A stretch of 64,000 nucleotides of DNA from Amycolatopsis mediterranei. Lineage in GTDB: Bacteria; Actinomycetota; Actinomycetes; Mycobacteriales; Pseudonocardiaceae. Positions 17,086 to 26,174 of the stretch are shown piece by piece. The stretch lies in NCBI RefSeq assembly GCF_026017845.1, contig NZ_CP100416.1, positions 154,722 through 218,721 of the forward strand. The letters run 5' to 3'. A program made the position numbers and the translations under genes. The first letter of the stretch is position 1, and each line of letters begins with the position of its first letter. The notes beneath the pieces are model-generated. The model did no database searches and was not told where the DNA came from. It saw only the letters and a program-made list of their open reading frames with translations.

Positions 17086-17994
17086 GTGTCACGGATCGCA
17101 TACTTCGGCCCCCGAGGGACCTTCACCGAACAGGCCGCGCGGGTGCTCGCCCCCGGCGAAGAACTGATCCCGGTCGAGACCATCAGGCAGGCGATGACGG
17201 CCGTCCGCGAGGGCGCGGCGGACGCCGCCTGCGTCCCCATCGAGAACTCCGTCGAAGGCGTGGTGCCCGCCACGCTCGACGCGCTCAGCGAGTCGGCGCC
17301 GCTGGTCGCCGTCGCCGAGACCATCCTGCCGATCCACTTCAGCGTGCTGACCCGGCCCGGGAACCCGGAGATCCGCACCGTCGCCAGCCACCCGCACGCG
17401 CTGGCCCAGGTCCGCGAGTGGCTCGACGCGAACCTGCCGGGCGCGAACGCGGTGGCGTCGTCGTCGACTTCCGCCGCCGCGGTCGGCGTGCTGGAGGGCG
17501 ACTTCGACGCGGCGGTCTGCGCCCCGGTCGCGGTCGAGCACTACGCACTCGACGTGCTGGCCACCGAGGTCGCCGACGTCACCGACGCGGCCACGCGGTT
17601 CCTGCTGGTCCGCCGACCGGGCGAGCTGCCGGAGCCGACGGGCGCGGACCGCACGTCCGTGGTCGCCGCGGCCGCGAACCGCACCGGCACGCTCGCCGAA
17701 CTGCTCACCGAGCTGGCCAGCCGGGGTATCAACCTGACCCGGCTCGACGCCCGGCCGACGCGCAGCAACTTCGGCGAGTACCGCTTCTTCATCGACTTCG
17801 AAGGCCACGTGGCCGAGCCCCGGGTCCTCGACGCGCTGACGGCGTTGCGCCGGCACTGCCGCAACCTGCGGTTCCTCGGCTCGCACCCGCGCGCCGACGG
17901 CGTCCCCACCACGATCGAGCCCGGCTTCGGCAACGACGACTTCCTCGAAGCGGCCGCGTGGGCCGACGCCGTCCGCAAGGGGGCCCAGGCGTGA
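17086..17994 (+). CDS. pheA: Prephenate dehydratase
   Basis: This cytosolic enzyme of 302 residues converts prephenate to phenylpyruvate in phenylalanine synthesis. The catalytic domain (1-180) carries the essential TRF motif at 170-172 (DAATRFLLV). The C-terminal ACT domain (about 190-268) should bind phenylalanine for feedback control; its usual ESRP motif reads DARP. There is no chorismate mutase domain, as normal in actinobacteria. Its stop overlaps the start of the phosphatase gene (GTGA), so the two are coupled. The GTG start is set by the leaderless promoter. Confidence 0.96.
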   Translation: MSRIAYFGPRGTFTEQAARVLAPGEELIPVETIRQAMTAVREGAADAACVPIENSVEGVVPATLDALSESAPLVAVAETILPIHFSVLTRPGNPEIRTVASHPHALAQVREWLDANLPGANAVASSSTSAAAVGVLEGDFDAAVCAPVAVEHYALDVLATEVADVTDAATRFLLVRRPGELPEPTGADRTSVVAAAANRTGTLAELLTELASRGINLTRLDARPTRSNFGEYRFFIDFEGHVAEPRVLDALTALRRHCRNLRFLGSHPRADGVPTTIEPGFGNDDFLEAAAWADAVRKGAQA

Positions 17995-18608
17995 GGCTGC
18001 TGCTCATCCGGCACGGGCAGACCGACGGGAACGTCCGCGGCGCGCTGGACACCGCCCTGCCCGGGCCGCCGCTGACCGACCTCGGCCGGCGCCAGGCGAC
18101 CGATCTCGCGGCGCGGCTGGCGGAGGAACCGCTGGTCGCGGTGTACGCGTCGCAGGCGACGCGCGCCCAGCAGACGGCGGCGCCGCTGGCGGCGCGGTTC
18201 TCCGTGGACGTGCAGGTCGTCGACGGGGTGCACGAGGTCGTCGCGGGTGACCTCGAAGGGGCGACGGACCACGCGTCGATCCGGACGTACATGGACACGG
18301 TCCGGCGCTGGACGCTCGGCGAGCTGGCGCCGTCGCTGCCCGGCGGCGAGAGCGGCACGAGCGTGCGCACCCGGATGCTGGACGCGGTCGGCCGGCTGCG
18401 CGCCAAGCACGAGCAGGCCGATCCGGACGGGGTGATCGCCCTGGTCAGCCACGGCGGCGCGATCCGGCTGACCGCCGAATGGCTGGCGCCGAACGTCCAC
18501 GCGGACGTCGCCAACGCGGCCCTGATCCCGAACACCGGTCTGGTGGAGCTGGTGGCGCAGCCGGACGGTCGGTGGCGCTGCCTGACCTGGGTCGACACAC
18601 CGCTCTGA
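17991..18608 (+). CDS. Histidine phosphatase family protein
   Basis: The 205-residue protein is a phosphoglycerate mutase-like phosphatase. The phosphohistidine motif RHGQTDGN includes His8. The supporting residues are Arg58 (QATRAQQTA), Glu82 and the second histidine His154 in LVSHGGAIRLT. It overlaps pheA by four bases, an arrangement conserved in mycobacteria and relatives where the downstream phosphatase is annotated as a phosphoglycerate mutase-like protein. The physiological substrate is not known; a small phosphorylated metabolite is likely. Confidence 0.9.
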   Translation: MRLLLIRHGQTDGNVRGALDTALPGPPLTDLGRRQATDLAARLAEEPLVAVYASQATRAQQTAAPLAARFSVDVQVVDGVHEVVAGDLEGATDHASIRTYMDTVRRWTLGELAPSLPGGESGTSVRTRMLDAVGRLRAKHEQADPDGVIALVSHGGAIRLTAEWLAPNVHADVANAALIPNTGLVELVAQPDGRWRCLTWVDTPL

Positions 18609-18731
18609 AGACCCCGAACGTGTGATCCTGTCACGTTTAGAACACGTCCGGTGGGGAATTTACGAGAGCAGCCAACCCGCCCGCGACCCGGTACGTCTAC
18701 CCAGTAGCACCACACCAGGGAGGCGATGGAC

Positions 18732-19367
18732 ATGAAGCTTTCACGGTTGTTCCCGGTCGTCGCGGCTTCGGCGGGCGCCCTCGCGCTCTCCGCCTGCGGC
18801 GGGGGCGGCACCACGAACGCGGCGAACAGCTCGACGCCGTCGACTTCGGCGACGCCGACCGCCACCACCACGGTCACCACCGCCACGCCGAGCCCGACCT
18901 CGACGCCGGTCGCGCCGCCGCCCGCCGCCCAGCCCGCCGACGACGGCCTGTGCAAGTCCGGGGACGTCAAGCTCTCGCTCGGCCAGGGCGATTCGGGCGC
19001 CGGCTCGACGTTCCGGCCGCTGCTCATCACGAACTCCGGCGGGAAGCCCTGCACCATCCAGGGGTTCCCCGGCGTGTCCTATGTGGCCGGTTCGGACGGG
19101 CACCAGGTCGGCAAGGACGCCTTCCGCGAAGGCACCAAGGGCAACGCCGTCAAGCTGAACCCCGGCCAGACCGCGGCCGCCGACATCCAGTTCGTCAACG
19201 TGCGCAACTTCGACCCGGGCACCTGCCAGCCGACGCCGGTCAAGGGCCTGCGCATCTACCTCCCGCAGGAGACCGCGTCGAACTTCGTCCCGGCCGACGG
19301 CACCGGCTGCGCCGGCACGAAGATCCCGGGCAACCAGCTCGCGGTGAAGACCGTCCACCCCGCCTAG
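18732..19367 (+). CDS. DUF4232 lipoprotein
   Basis: The 211-residue protein has a lipoprotein signal peptide with the lipobox LSAC, a Ser/Thr/Pro-rich spacer and a DUF4232 beta-sandwich domain with conserved ITNSGGKPCTIQGFPGVSYV. Secreted DUF4232 proteins are common in actinobacteria and have no defined role. The second ATG (18732) is preferred because the GGGAGG at 18718-18723 is 8 bases before it; the ATG at 18726 is too close. The gene appears monocistronic. Confidence 0.85.
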   Translation: MKLSRLFPVVAASAGALALSACGGGGTTNAANSSTPSTSATPTATTTVTTATPSPTSTPVAPPPAAQPADDGLCKSGDVKLSLGQGDSGAGSTFRPLLITNSGGKPCTIQGFPGVSYVAGSDGHQVGKDAFREGTKGNAVKLNPGQTAAADIQFVNVRNFDPGTCQPTPVKGLRIYLPQETASNFVPADGTGCAGTKIPGNQLAVKTVHPA

Positions 19368-19389
19368 CCCGGACCCGCTCCGCCGCCGG

Positions 19390-19866
19390 TCAGATCCGGC
19401 CGCAGATCTCCTTGGCCTCGGTCAGGTGCCGCTGGCCGGAGATGTCGTTGAAGTGCAGGCTCAGCACCATCCGGCTGACGCCGTCGATCTGGTCGGCCAG
19501 CGGCTGGTAGTTGGCGTTCACCTGGGCGGCGGCCGCGGCCAGCTCGCGCGCGGCCACCATCCGGTGCAGCCGCTCCGAGCTGAGCCCGGGTGTCAGCGCC
19601 GGCTGTGCGTCCCGGCTCGTGTCGGGCAGCTCGCCCACGCGGTCGAGCGCCTGGCACGCCGCGACGGCGTCTTCGAGTGCGCCGGCGTGCACTCCGGACA
19701 GTCCCCACAGGAGCCCGAGCACGCCGCCGCCCAGCAGGAACCCGGCCACCGCGCACACCACCAGCAACCGGCGTGCCGGCGGGGGCGGTTTGGACTCGGA
19801 CTCGGCCGGAGACTCGTCGAAGTCGGGATCGGCGTCGGTGCCGGTCCCCGGGTCCACGGTGCGCAT
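19390..19866 (-). CDS. Single-pass membrane protein of unknown function
   Basis: The 158-residue protein has an acidic, Pro-rich cytosolic N-terminus, one membrane helix (about 33-55, RLLVVCAVAGFLLGGGVLGL) and an outer helical domain of about 100 residues with two cysteines (ACQALD and EICGRI) that could form a disulfide. GGAGG precedes the ATG by 6 bases. It follows the MFS gene on the same strand after 39 bp, so the two may be cotranscribed. I do not recognise the family. Confidence 0.65.
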   Translation of the reverse strand: MRTVDPGTGTDADPDFDESPAESESKPPPPARRLLVVCAVAGFLLGGGVLGLLWGLSGVHAGALEDAVAACQALDRVGELPDTSRDAQPALTPGLSSERLHRMVAARELAAAAAQVNANYQPLADQIDGVSRMVLSLHFNDISGQRHLTEAKEICGRI

Positions 19867-19905
19867 GACTGCCTCCTCACCACCTGGGTGAGGAGCTATT
19901 TCAGC

Positions 19906-21153
19906 TCACAAACCCGGATCGTGGTGGGTCAGCGCCGCGGCTGAGTCCGATTCGTCACCGAGCCGGCCGCGCCGCAGCGTCCCGAACGCGAACGCGGCGA
20001 TCGCCAGCATCGCCGCGCCGGACACGACGAACGTCCGCGCGGCCGAGCCGAGCCGCTCGGTCAGCACGCCACCCAGCAGCGCGCCGAGCGGGATCGCGCC
20101 CCAGACCACCGTGCGCCACACCCCGAGCACCCGGCCGAGCAGCTCGCCGGGCACCAGCGTGTGCCGGGCCGTCGCGAGCACGACGTTCACCGCCACCACC
20201 GCCGCCGCGAACAGCCCGAACAGCGCCGCGCCCGCGACCGGCGAGCGCACCAGGCCCATCCCGCCGAAGCCGAGGCCGCAGCAGACGATCCCGCCGGTGA
20301 CGACGGCGAGTCGGCCGGCCGCCCGCACCAGCCGCGGGGTGACGCCGGCGCCGAGCAGGCCGCCGATCCCGCCGACGAAGGCGAAGAACCCGAAGGTCGC
20401 GTCGGACAGGTGGAGGTCCTCCAGCGCGTACAGCACCAGCTGCGCCTGCGCGAGTTCGCTGACCAGGCTGAGCAGCCCCGCGACGACGACCAGCCGCAGC
20501 AGCAGCGGGCGCCGGCGCAGCCAGCGCAGGCCGTCGGCGAGCTCGGTGCGGAGTTTCGCCGGCTCGACGGGCGCCTCCGCCTGGCCGCGGTAGGTGCCGG
20601 CCAGCCCGAGCAGCACCGCCGCCGCGATCGCGAAGCCCACGGAGTTGAGGATGAAGGGGAAGGCGGCGAAGAGCGCGAAGGTCAGGCTGCCGACCGGGCC
20701 GCCGAGGAACGTCTGGCCGACGATCTCGCAGGCCTGCAGCTTGCTGTTGGCCGCGTCGAGCGAACCGTCGCCGACGACCGCCGGGATCAGCGCGTTCGCC
20801 GCGCTGTCCGCGATCGTCTCGGCCGTCCCGATGATCAGCGCGGTCAGGTAGACCAGCCAGATCGTCATGCCGCCGGTGGCGACGAGCACGGCCAGCACGC
20901 CGACCGCGGCGGCCCGGGCGGTGTTCGCGACGATCATCGCGCGACGCCGGTCGATCCGGTCGACCAGCGCACCGGCGACCGCGGCGAACAGCAGCCAGGG
21001 CAGGAACTGGGTGGCGGACAGCCCGGCGATGAGCACCGGATCGCGGGTCAGCGTCGTGGCCAGCAGGGGCAGGGCCACCTTGCCGATGCCGTCCCCCAGG
21101 TGGGACGCCGCGCTCGACGTGAGCAGCCACGTGAGTCTTCGCGCGTTGACCAT
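19906..21153 (-). CDS. MFS transporter (enterobactin/macrolide exporter-like)
   Basis: A 415-residue permease with about twelve membrane helices. The loop after helix 2 carries the MFS signature form GALVDRIDRRRAMI, and the opening ASHLGDGIGKVALPLLA fits the MFS_3 group that includes EntS-type and macrolide efflux proteins. The substrate is unknown. The start was placed at ATG 21153, preceded by GGGGG; a GTG 15 bases upstream is an alternative. It probably forms an operon with the small membrane protein downstream. Confidence 0.85.
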   Translation of the reverse strand: MVNARRLTWLLTSSAASHLGDGIGKVALPLLATTLTRDPVLIAGLSATQFLPWLLFAAVAGALVDRIDRRRAMIVANTARAAAVGVLAVLVATGGMTIWLVYLTALIIGTAETIADSAANALIPAVVGDGSLDAANSKLQACEIVGQTFLGGPVGSLTFALFAAFPFILNSVGFAIAAAVLLGLAGTYRGQAEAPVEPAKLRTELADGLRWLRRRPLLLRLVVVAGLLSLVSELAQAQLVLYALEDLHLSDATFGFFAFVGGIGGLLGAGVTPRLVRAAGRLAVVTGGIVCCGLGFGGMGLVRSPVAGAALFGLFAAAVVAVNVVLATARHTLVPGELLGRVLGVWRTVVWGAIPLGALLGGVLTERLGSAARTFVVSGAAMLAIAAFAFGTLRRGRLGDESDSAAALTHHDPGL

Positions 21154-21254
21154 CGGGGCCCCCGGCACAGGTCGCAGTCACCCAATGACTTCGGGTAACA
21201 GGATAAGGGGGTGTCGCCTGATTGTGTGGTAACGGTGTTACTACTAGTGCGAGC

Positions 21255-21605
21255 TCAGCCCCAGCCGAGCTCGTGCAGCCGGGCATCGTCGATGCCGAAG
21301 TGGTGACCCAGCTCGTGCACGACGGTGATCAGGACCTCCTCGACGACCTCGTCCTCGTCCTCGCACATGGCGAGGATCGGCTGCCGGTAGATCGAGATCC
21401 GGTCGGGCAGCACCCCGCCGTACGACGACGTCCGCTCGGTCAGCGCGATCCCGTGGTAGAGCCCCAGGATGTCCGGCGCTTCGTCGTTGAACTCCTCGAC
21501 GAGCACGACGACGTTGTCCATCGCGCGCGCGAACTCGGGCGGCACCTCGTCGAGGGCTTCGGAGACCAGCTCTTCGAACTGCTCGCGGCTCATCTCGACG
21601 GGCAT
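21255..21605 (-). CDS. Zincin-like metallopeptidase family protein
   Basis: This 116-residue protein belongs to the small metallopeptidase family PF06262. Residues VVHELGHHFGI (95-105) give the HExxH zinc site with His97, Glu98 and His101; the family's third ligand is probably the Asp in GIDDARL. The acidic central part (MCEDEDEVVEE) is typical. Substrates are not known. Its ATG overlaps the stop of the upstream septum-formation gene (TGATG), so the two are translationally coupled. Confidence 0.88.
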   Translation of the reverse strand: MPVEMSREQFEELVSEALDEVPPEFARAMDNVVVLVEEFNDEAPDILGLYHGIALTERTSSYGGVLPDRISIYRQPILAMCEDEDEVVEEVLITVVHELGHHFGIDDARLHELGWG

Positions 21606-22633
21606 CAGCCGCCCTGCTTCGCCGTCGACGGGGCGGGGTTCGGCGTGGCCGCGCCACCGCCGCCGTCCGACGGCGGGCCGCCGTCCTGGGGCTGGCCGCC
21701 GTCCGGGGCCGCCGGGGCGGCCTTGACGCTGCCGGTCACCGCCTGCAGGCCGCTCTTGTCCGGCAGCACCGAAGCCACCTTGCAGTTGACCTTGGTCGAG
21801 CCGGCGTCCCAGCTCTCCTGCTCCCGCAGGTCCCAGGTCAGGATCACTTTCTTCGCCTCGAGGTCGGCGCCACCGGTGTAGTCGGCCGCCGCCTTGGTGC
21901 ACTCGGTGTCGAGCCAGGACTTCTGGTTGTCCTGGGCGGGGTAGCCGTCCTTGAAGTTCGTCTTGAGGTCGAGGGTCGCGATGATCTCGTACGAGTGCGG
22001 CTTCGCGCAGTCGATCGGATCGCCGACGCCCTTGCCGCGCAGCGCCAGGCAGGTGCCCGGCTCGAAGACCAGCGACTGGTCCTGCTCCTTGGCCGGCCCG
22101 GTCGTCGGCAGCAGCTTGCCCCCGGGGGCCGCCCACTGCAGGCCGCACCGCAGCTGGCGGTCGCCGTCCTCCCACTGTGACGGCGTCGGGCGGAGCAGGT
22201 TCGTCGTGAGCTTGCCGTACGGGTCGAGCTTGTGCCCGAGGTACGGCTTCACGTCCGCGGTGCACTTCTGCTGCGCGATCTGCTGCCACTGGTCCAGCGA
22301 CGGGACCGGCGCGCCCGCCGGGTACTGGGCGCCGATGTCCACGAGCGTGGTCACCTCGAACAGGTGCGGCTGGGTGCAGGCCACCTTGCGCGCGTCGCTG
22401 GCGTCCGGGTTGTCCCAGGTCAGGCAGCTGCCGGGCGGGGAGTGGAACGCCTCCTGGGCCGCGGCGGACAGCTTGCCGGCGCCGCCGCCGGCCCCGCCGA
22501 TGACGCCGTCGCTCCAGGAGAAGACGACGCTGAGCGCGAGCGCGATGAGCGCGCCCGCGAAGATCCCGCCCATCACGACGCGGGTGCGCAGCGTCTGCGT
22601 GGCGGTGGGGAACCGATCGGCGCTGGGAGACAT
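21605..22633 (-). CDS. Septum formation family protein
   Basis: The 342-residue protein has a short cytosolic N-terminus, one membrane helix (about 19-40) and an outer part with two similar halves, each built around a conserved cysteine motif (PPGSCLTWDNP and EPGTCLALRGKG). It ends in a Gly/Pro-rich tail. This matches the Septum_form family, named for a mycobacterial septation-linked protein. Start MSPSADRF at 22633 removes an unlikely extension into the promoter region. It is divergent from the ygiB-like operon and coupled to the zincin downstream. Confidence 0.75.
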   Translation of the reverse strand: MSPSADRFPTATQTLRTRVVMGGIFAGALIALALSVVFSWSDGVIGGAGGGAGKLSAAAQEAFHSPPGSCLTWDNPDASDARKVACTQPHLFEVTTLVDIGAQYPAGAPVPSLDQWQQIAQQKCTADVKPYLGHKLDPYGKLTTNLLRPTPSQWEDGDRQLRCGLQWAAPGGKLLPTTGPAKEQDQSLVFEPGTCLALRGKGVGDPIDCAKPHSYEIIATLDLKTNFKDGYPAQDNQKSWLDTECTKAAADYTGGADLEAKKVILTWDLREQESWDAGSTKVNCKVASVLPDKSGLQAVTGSVKAAPAAPDGGQPQDGGPPSDGGGGAATPNPAPSTAKQGG

Positions 22634-22832
22634 CGCAGTCCATGATGCCCGCGCCGCGCATGACGTGCGCGGTCCGGGTGTTGCTGATGCGGCCAAAAGC
22701 AGGCCGACCCCCCTCCGGCGGCACGTAACTTTGGTCGAAAAAGCAGTTCGGCCGTGACTGTGGTCGGATCAGCAACAATCGGCACAGTAGGGTGGTCACG
22801 GTTTCGCGGTGGCCGGTGATTACGGAGCGCAC

Positions 22833-23432
22833 ATGACGCAGGACAACAATACTGGGGACCAGCCGCCCCCCGAGCCGCCGAAGCGCGGCTCGATGAGGTT
22901 CCAGGACTCGAACACCCGTCCCAAGGAGCCCTCGCTCGCCGAGCAGCGAGCCCGCCAGCAGGCGCTGGTCCAGGAGGAGCGCGACGAGGAGCTGGCCCGC
23001 CAGGCCGACGCCAAGGCGGCGACGCGGCGCAAGATCCTGATCGGCAGCGGCGTCACGGTCGGGCTCGTCGGCCTGGTCGCGACGTTCTACACCGTCGCGA
23101 AGCCGACCGAAGTCACGGCCGTCTGCACCGACTCGAACGGTGTCGTCCAGAACGACGACAACTGCGACGAGAACTACGTGACCAGCCACGGCGGCCACGT
23201 CAGCGGCGGCTTCCTGTTCCTCCCGATCGGGGGCGGCGGCTTCAACAGCTACCGCTACAACTACGGCGGCTACGGCACGATCGGGCAGCGCGTGTCCGGT
23301 GGTTCCTACGACCCGCCGTCGACGCGCGCCAACGTCACGACGAAGACGGGCAAGTCCGTCCAGCGCGGCGGGTTCGGCATCAGCGGCAAGAGCGGTGGCA
23401 CCGGCGGCAGCGGCAAGAGCGGGGGATCGTAG
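22833..23432 (+). CDS. YgiB-like membrane-associated protein
   Basis: The 199-residue protein has a charged N-terminal part rich in Gln/Arg/Glu (about 1-65), one helix (about 70-88), a short two-cysteine segment (AVCTDSNGVVQNDDNCDENY) and a Gly/Tyr/Ser-rich tail. Position and composition resemble E. coli YgiB (DUF1190), whose gene also precedes ygiC. ATG 22833 follows GGAG at a good distance. The next gene starts at the base after its stop. The Gly-rich tail may be the polymer or substrate-contacting part; its role is unknown. Confidence 0.65.
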   Translation: MTQDNNTGDQPPPEPPKRGSMRFQDSNTRPKEPSLAEQRARQQALVQEERDEELARQADAKAATRRKILIGSGVTVGLVGLVATFYTVAKPTEVTAVCTDSNGVVQNDDNCDENYVTSHGGHVSGGFLFLPIGGGGFNSYRYNYGGYGTIGQRVSGGSYDPPSTRANVTTKTGKSVQRGGFGISGKSGGTGGSGKSGGS

Positions 23433-24599
23433 GTGTATCGCGACCGGCGTGAGCCGCGGCGAGACTGGCAGCGGATCGTCGAAGAGCAGGGACTCGTCTA
23501 CGGCACGCCGGCCCGCGACAGCAGCGGCCGGGTGCGGCCGTACTGGGACGAGTCCGTGCACTACGTCTTCGACATGGACGAGGTCCTCTCGCTCGAGGCC
23601 GACGTCGAGCTGCTGCACTCGATGTGCCTGGAGGCCGTCGACAACGTCGTGACGACCGAGGGCTACCAGCGGTTCGGCATCCCCGAGTGGGTCTGGCCGC
23701 ACATCGCCGAGTCGTGGAAGCGGCAGGACCCGCACGTCTACGGCCGGTTCGACCTGCGCTACGACGGCAAGTCGCCGGCGAAGCTGCTCGAGTACAACGC
23801 GGACACGCCGACCACGCTGCTGGAGGCGTCGCTGCTGCAGTGGCACTGGAAGACCGACGTCTTCCCGGACGACGACCAGTGGAACTCGATCCACGAGAAG
23901 CTCGTCGAGCGGTGGTCTTTCCTGCGGGACAAGCTGCCGTCCAACGAGCTGCACTTCACCTGGTCGGCGGCCGACCCGAGCGGCGAGGACAACGTCACCA
24001 CGGCGTACCTGCAGGAGACCGCGGCCGAGGCCGGCCTCGACACGGTGGGCCTGGCGATCGAGGAGATCGGCTGGGACCCGGTGCTCAAGCGGTTCGTCGA
24101 CCTCGAAGAGCAGCAGATGGCGACCGTGCTGAAGCTGTACCCGTGGGAGTGGGTGGTCGACGAGGAGTTCGGCCGCCACGCCGTCGAGTCGCTGCCGCGG
24201 ACGCTGTGGATCGAGCCGCTCTGGAAGATGATCCTCTCGAACAAGACGCTGCTGGCGATCCTGTGGGAGAACTACCCGGGCCACCCGAACCTGCTGCCCG
24301 CGTTCGCCGACGACCCCGGCATCCTCACCGAGTACGTCCGCAAGCCGAAGCTGGGCCGCGAGGGCGCGAACGTGCAGATCGTCGCGACCGGCTACGAGAC
24401 CCAGACCGACGGCGTCTACGGCGCCGAAGGCTTCGTCTACCAGGCGTTCGACCCGCTGCCCGAGTTCGACGGCTACCGGCCGGCGCTCGGTGCGTGGATC
24501 GTCGGCGACAGCTCCGCCGGGCTGGGCATCCGCGAGACCGGCGGCCTGGTCACCGACGACGGCGCGGCATTCGTCCCACATCGCATCGTCGAGTCGTGA
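23433..24599 (+). CDS. Glutathionylspermidine synthase-like ATP-grasp ligase (YgiC family)
   Basis: The 388-residue protein aligns along its length with E. coli YgiC: PHVYGRFDLRYDG, KLLEYNADTPTTLLEAS, KLYPWEW, WKMILSNKTLLAILWENYPG, the ATP-grasp stretch KPKLGREGANV and a closing GIRETGGLVTDD. The family has the amidase-free synthetase fold of glutathionylspermidine synthase and is predicted to ligate a peptide or amino acid to an amine; the true substrate is unknown. The GTG start follows the ygiB-like stop directly. The DUF350 gene downstream completes a known association. Confidence 0.85.
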   Translation: MYRDRREPRRDWQRIVEEQGLVYGTPARDSSGRVRPYWDESVHYVFDMDEVLSLEADVELLHSMCLEAVDNVVTTEGYQRFGIPEWVWPHIAESWKRQDPHVYGRFDLRYDGKSPAKLLEYNADTPTTLLEASLLQWHWKTDVFPDDDQWNSIHEKLVERWSFLRDKLPSNELHFTWSAADPSGEDNVTTAYLQETAAEAGLDTVGLAIEEIGWDPVLKRFVDLEEQQMATVLKLYPWEWVVDEEFGRHAVESLPRTLWIEPLWKMILSNKTLLAILWENYPGHPNLLPAFADDPGILTEYVRKPKLGREGANVQIVATGYETQTDGVYGAEGFVYQAFDPLPEFDGYRPALGAWIVGDSSAGLGIRETGGLVTDDGAAFVPHRIVES

Positions 24600-24643
24600 T
24601 ACAACACCGTCGCTGATCAGCTCTTTCCCCTGGGAGACAACTC

Positions 24644-25096
24644 GTGAACACGACCCTTGCGCTGTCCGACACGTTCGGCTCCGACCTCGTGCGGGGGATC
24701 GGCGCGATCCTGCTGTACGGCGTCATCGGCCTGCTGCTGATGTTCGCCGGCTTCTACGCGATCGACTGGACCACGCCGGGCAAGCTGTCGAAGCTCGTGC
24801 ACGCGGGCCTGCCGAACGCGGTGATCGTGACCGCGTCCGGACTGCTCGCGATGTCGTTCATCGTCGTCGTGGCGATCTTCAACTCGGCGAGCGACCTGAC
24901 GGAGGGCTTGATCACCTCGCTGGTCTACGGCCTCCTCGGGATCGCCGTCCAGGTCATCGCGGTCCGGCTCCTGGAGTGGGCGACCCGCATCGACGTGGCC
25001 TCGACCATCGAGAGCGAGAAGTTCGCTCCGGTGAGCGTCGTCGTCGCGGCGGCGCACATCGGCCTGGGCCTGGTGGTGGCGGTCGGCATCTCCTGA
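24644..25096 (+). CDS. DUF350 family membrane protein (YjfL-like)
   Basis: A 150-residue protein with four predicted membrane helices (about 18-40, 55-78, 86-106 and 127-149), matching the two-repeat DUF350 architecture. In many bacteria DUF350 genes sit beside YgiC-type ATP-grasp ligases, and an accessory membrane role in that modification has been proposed from gene context. The GTG is preceded by GGGAG at 24632-24636. It is 44 bp after the ligase and surely in the same operon. Confidence 0.82.
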   Translation: MNTTLALSDTFGSDLVRGIGAILLYGVIGLLLMFAGFYAIDWTTPGKLSKLVHAGLPNAVIVTASGLLAMSFIVVVAIFNSASDLTEGLITSLVYGLLGIAVQVIAVRLLEWATRIDVASTIESEKFAPVSVVVAAAHIGLGLVVAVGIS

Positions 25097-25122
25097 GCGT
25101 GGCTGTGATCGTCCGTTCGCAC

Positions 25123-25128
25123 TAGCGT
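25123..25128 (+). promoter_or_regulatory. -10 box for haloalkane dehalogenase
   Basis: TAGCGT is followed by 7 bases and GTG 25136. It supports the shorter of two GTG starts and a leaderless transcript. Confidence 0.5.
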
Positions 25129-25135
25129 GGGGATC

Positions 25136-26041
25136 GTGCGCCTGCTGAGGACACCGGACGACCGGTTCACGGACCTGCCCGACTTCCCCTTCGAGCCCCA
25201 TTACGCCGAACTCGACGATCCGCACGACGGCCGGATCAGAGTCGGCTACGTCGAGGCAGGCCCGGCGGACGGCCCGGTGGTCCTGCTGCTGCACGGCGAG
25301 CCGAGCTGGTCGTTCCTGTACCGCAAGATGCTGCCGGTACTGGCGTCGGCCGGGCTGCGCGCGATCGCCCCGGACCTGGTGGGCTTCGGCCGGTCCGACA
25401 AGCCGGCGAACCAGGCCGACCACACCTACGCCCGGCACGTCGAGTGGATGCGCGGGTTCGCGTTCGAGGCGTTGGACCTGCACGACGTGACGTTGGTCGG
25501 CCAGGACTGGGGCGGCTTGATCGGGCTACGGCTGGTCGCCGAGCACCCGACGCGGTTCGCGCGGGTGGTGGCGTCCAACACCGGCCTGCCGAGCGGCGAC
25601 CACGACATGCCGGCGGTGTGGCACGCCTTTCGCGAGGCCGTCGAGAAGGCGCCGGTGCTGGACGTCGCCCGGTTCGTGCAGTCGGGGTGCCGGTCATCGC
25701 TGTCGGACGCGGAGCGGGCGGCTTACGACGCACCGTTCCCGAACGAGTCGTACAAGGCCGGTCCGCGGGCCATGCCGGGGCTGGTGCCCTACCGGCCCGA
25801 CAACCCGGCGACGGAGGCCAACCGCGCGGCGTGGAAGACGCTGACCGAGCTGGAGATCCCGTTCCTGGTGGCGTTTTCCGACGGCGACCCGATCACGGGC
25901 GCCCTGGCCCCGATCCTGCAGCGCTCGATGAAGGGCGCGCAGGGTCTGGAGCACCCGGTGATCGCCGGGGCGGGCCACTTCCTGCAGGAAGATGCGGGCG
26001 AGGAGCTGGCCGAGCACGTGGCGAGGTTCGTGCGGGGCTGA
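25136..26041 (+). CDS. Haloalkane dehalogenase, subfamily I-like
   Basis: This 301-residue alpha/beta hydrolase has HGEPSWS at 53-59 (oxyanion region), nucleophile Asp124 followed by the halide-binding Trp125 (VGQDWGG), acid Asp251 in FSDGDPITG and base His281 in GAGHFLQED. The pattern and spacing are those of DhlA-type haloalkane dehalogenases, which hydrolyse carbon-halogen bonds to alcohols. Related actinobacterial enzymes can act on other substrates, so the natural substrate is open. It is followed by an unusual structured region. Confidence 0.85.
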   Translation: MRLLRTPDDRFTDLPDFPFEPHYAELDDPHDGRIRVGYVEAGPADGPVVLLLHGEPSWSFLYRKMLPVLASAGLRAIAPDLVGFGRSDKPANQADHTYARHVEWMRGFAFEALDLHDVTLVGQDWGGLIGLRLVAEHPTRFARVVASNTGLPSGDHDMPAVWHAFREAVEKAPVLDVARFVQSGCRSSLSDAERAAYDAPFPNESYKAGPRAMPGLVPYRPDNPATEANRAAWKTLTELEIPFLVAFSDGDPITGALAPILQRSMKGAQGLEHPVIAGAGHFLQEDAGEELAEHVARFVRG

Positions 26042-26112
26042 CTGAGCAGGGACTGAGACTCCTACCGGGGGAGTCGGACTCGCTTCTGCCGCGGAAGAAG
26101 CCGTTCTAGAAC

Positions 26113-26135
26113 CCGCGGCAGGCTTTCTGCCGCGG
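26113..26135. terminator. Hairpin terminator after haloalkane dehalogenase
   Basis: CCGCGGCAG (26113-26121) and CTGCCGCGG (26127-26135) form a perfect 9-bp stem with a 5-base loop, 72 bp after the dehalogenase stop. CAAAAGCAAAAG follows, not a T-tract. A further TGCCGCGG at 26087 can also pair with the left arm. Confidence 0.5.
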
Positions 26136-26174
26136 CAAAAGCAAAAGATTGTCCTCGCCGGACGGGCAGGCTCT

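Noticed and set aside
22679..22777. 10-bp inverted repeat TGTTGCTGAT/ATCAGCAACA across the divergent promoter region
   Set aside because: The arms are 79 bp apart and could arise by chance; no further copy was seen.
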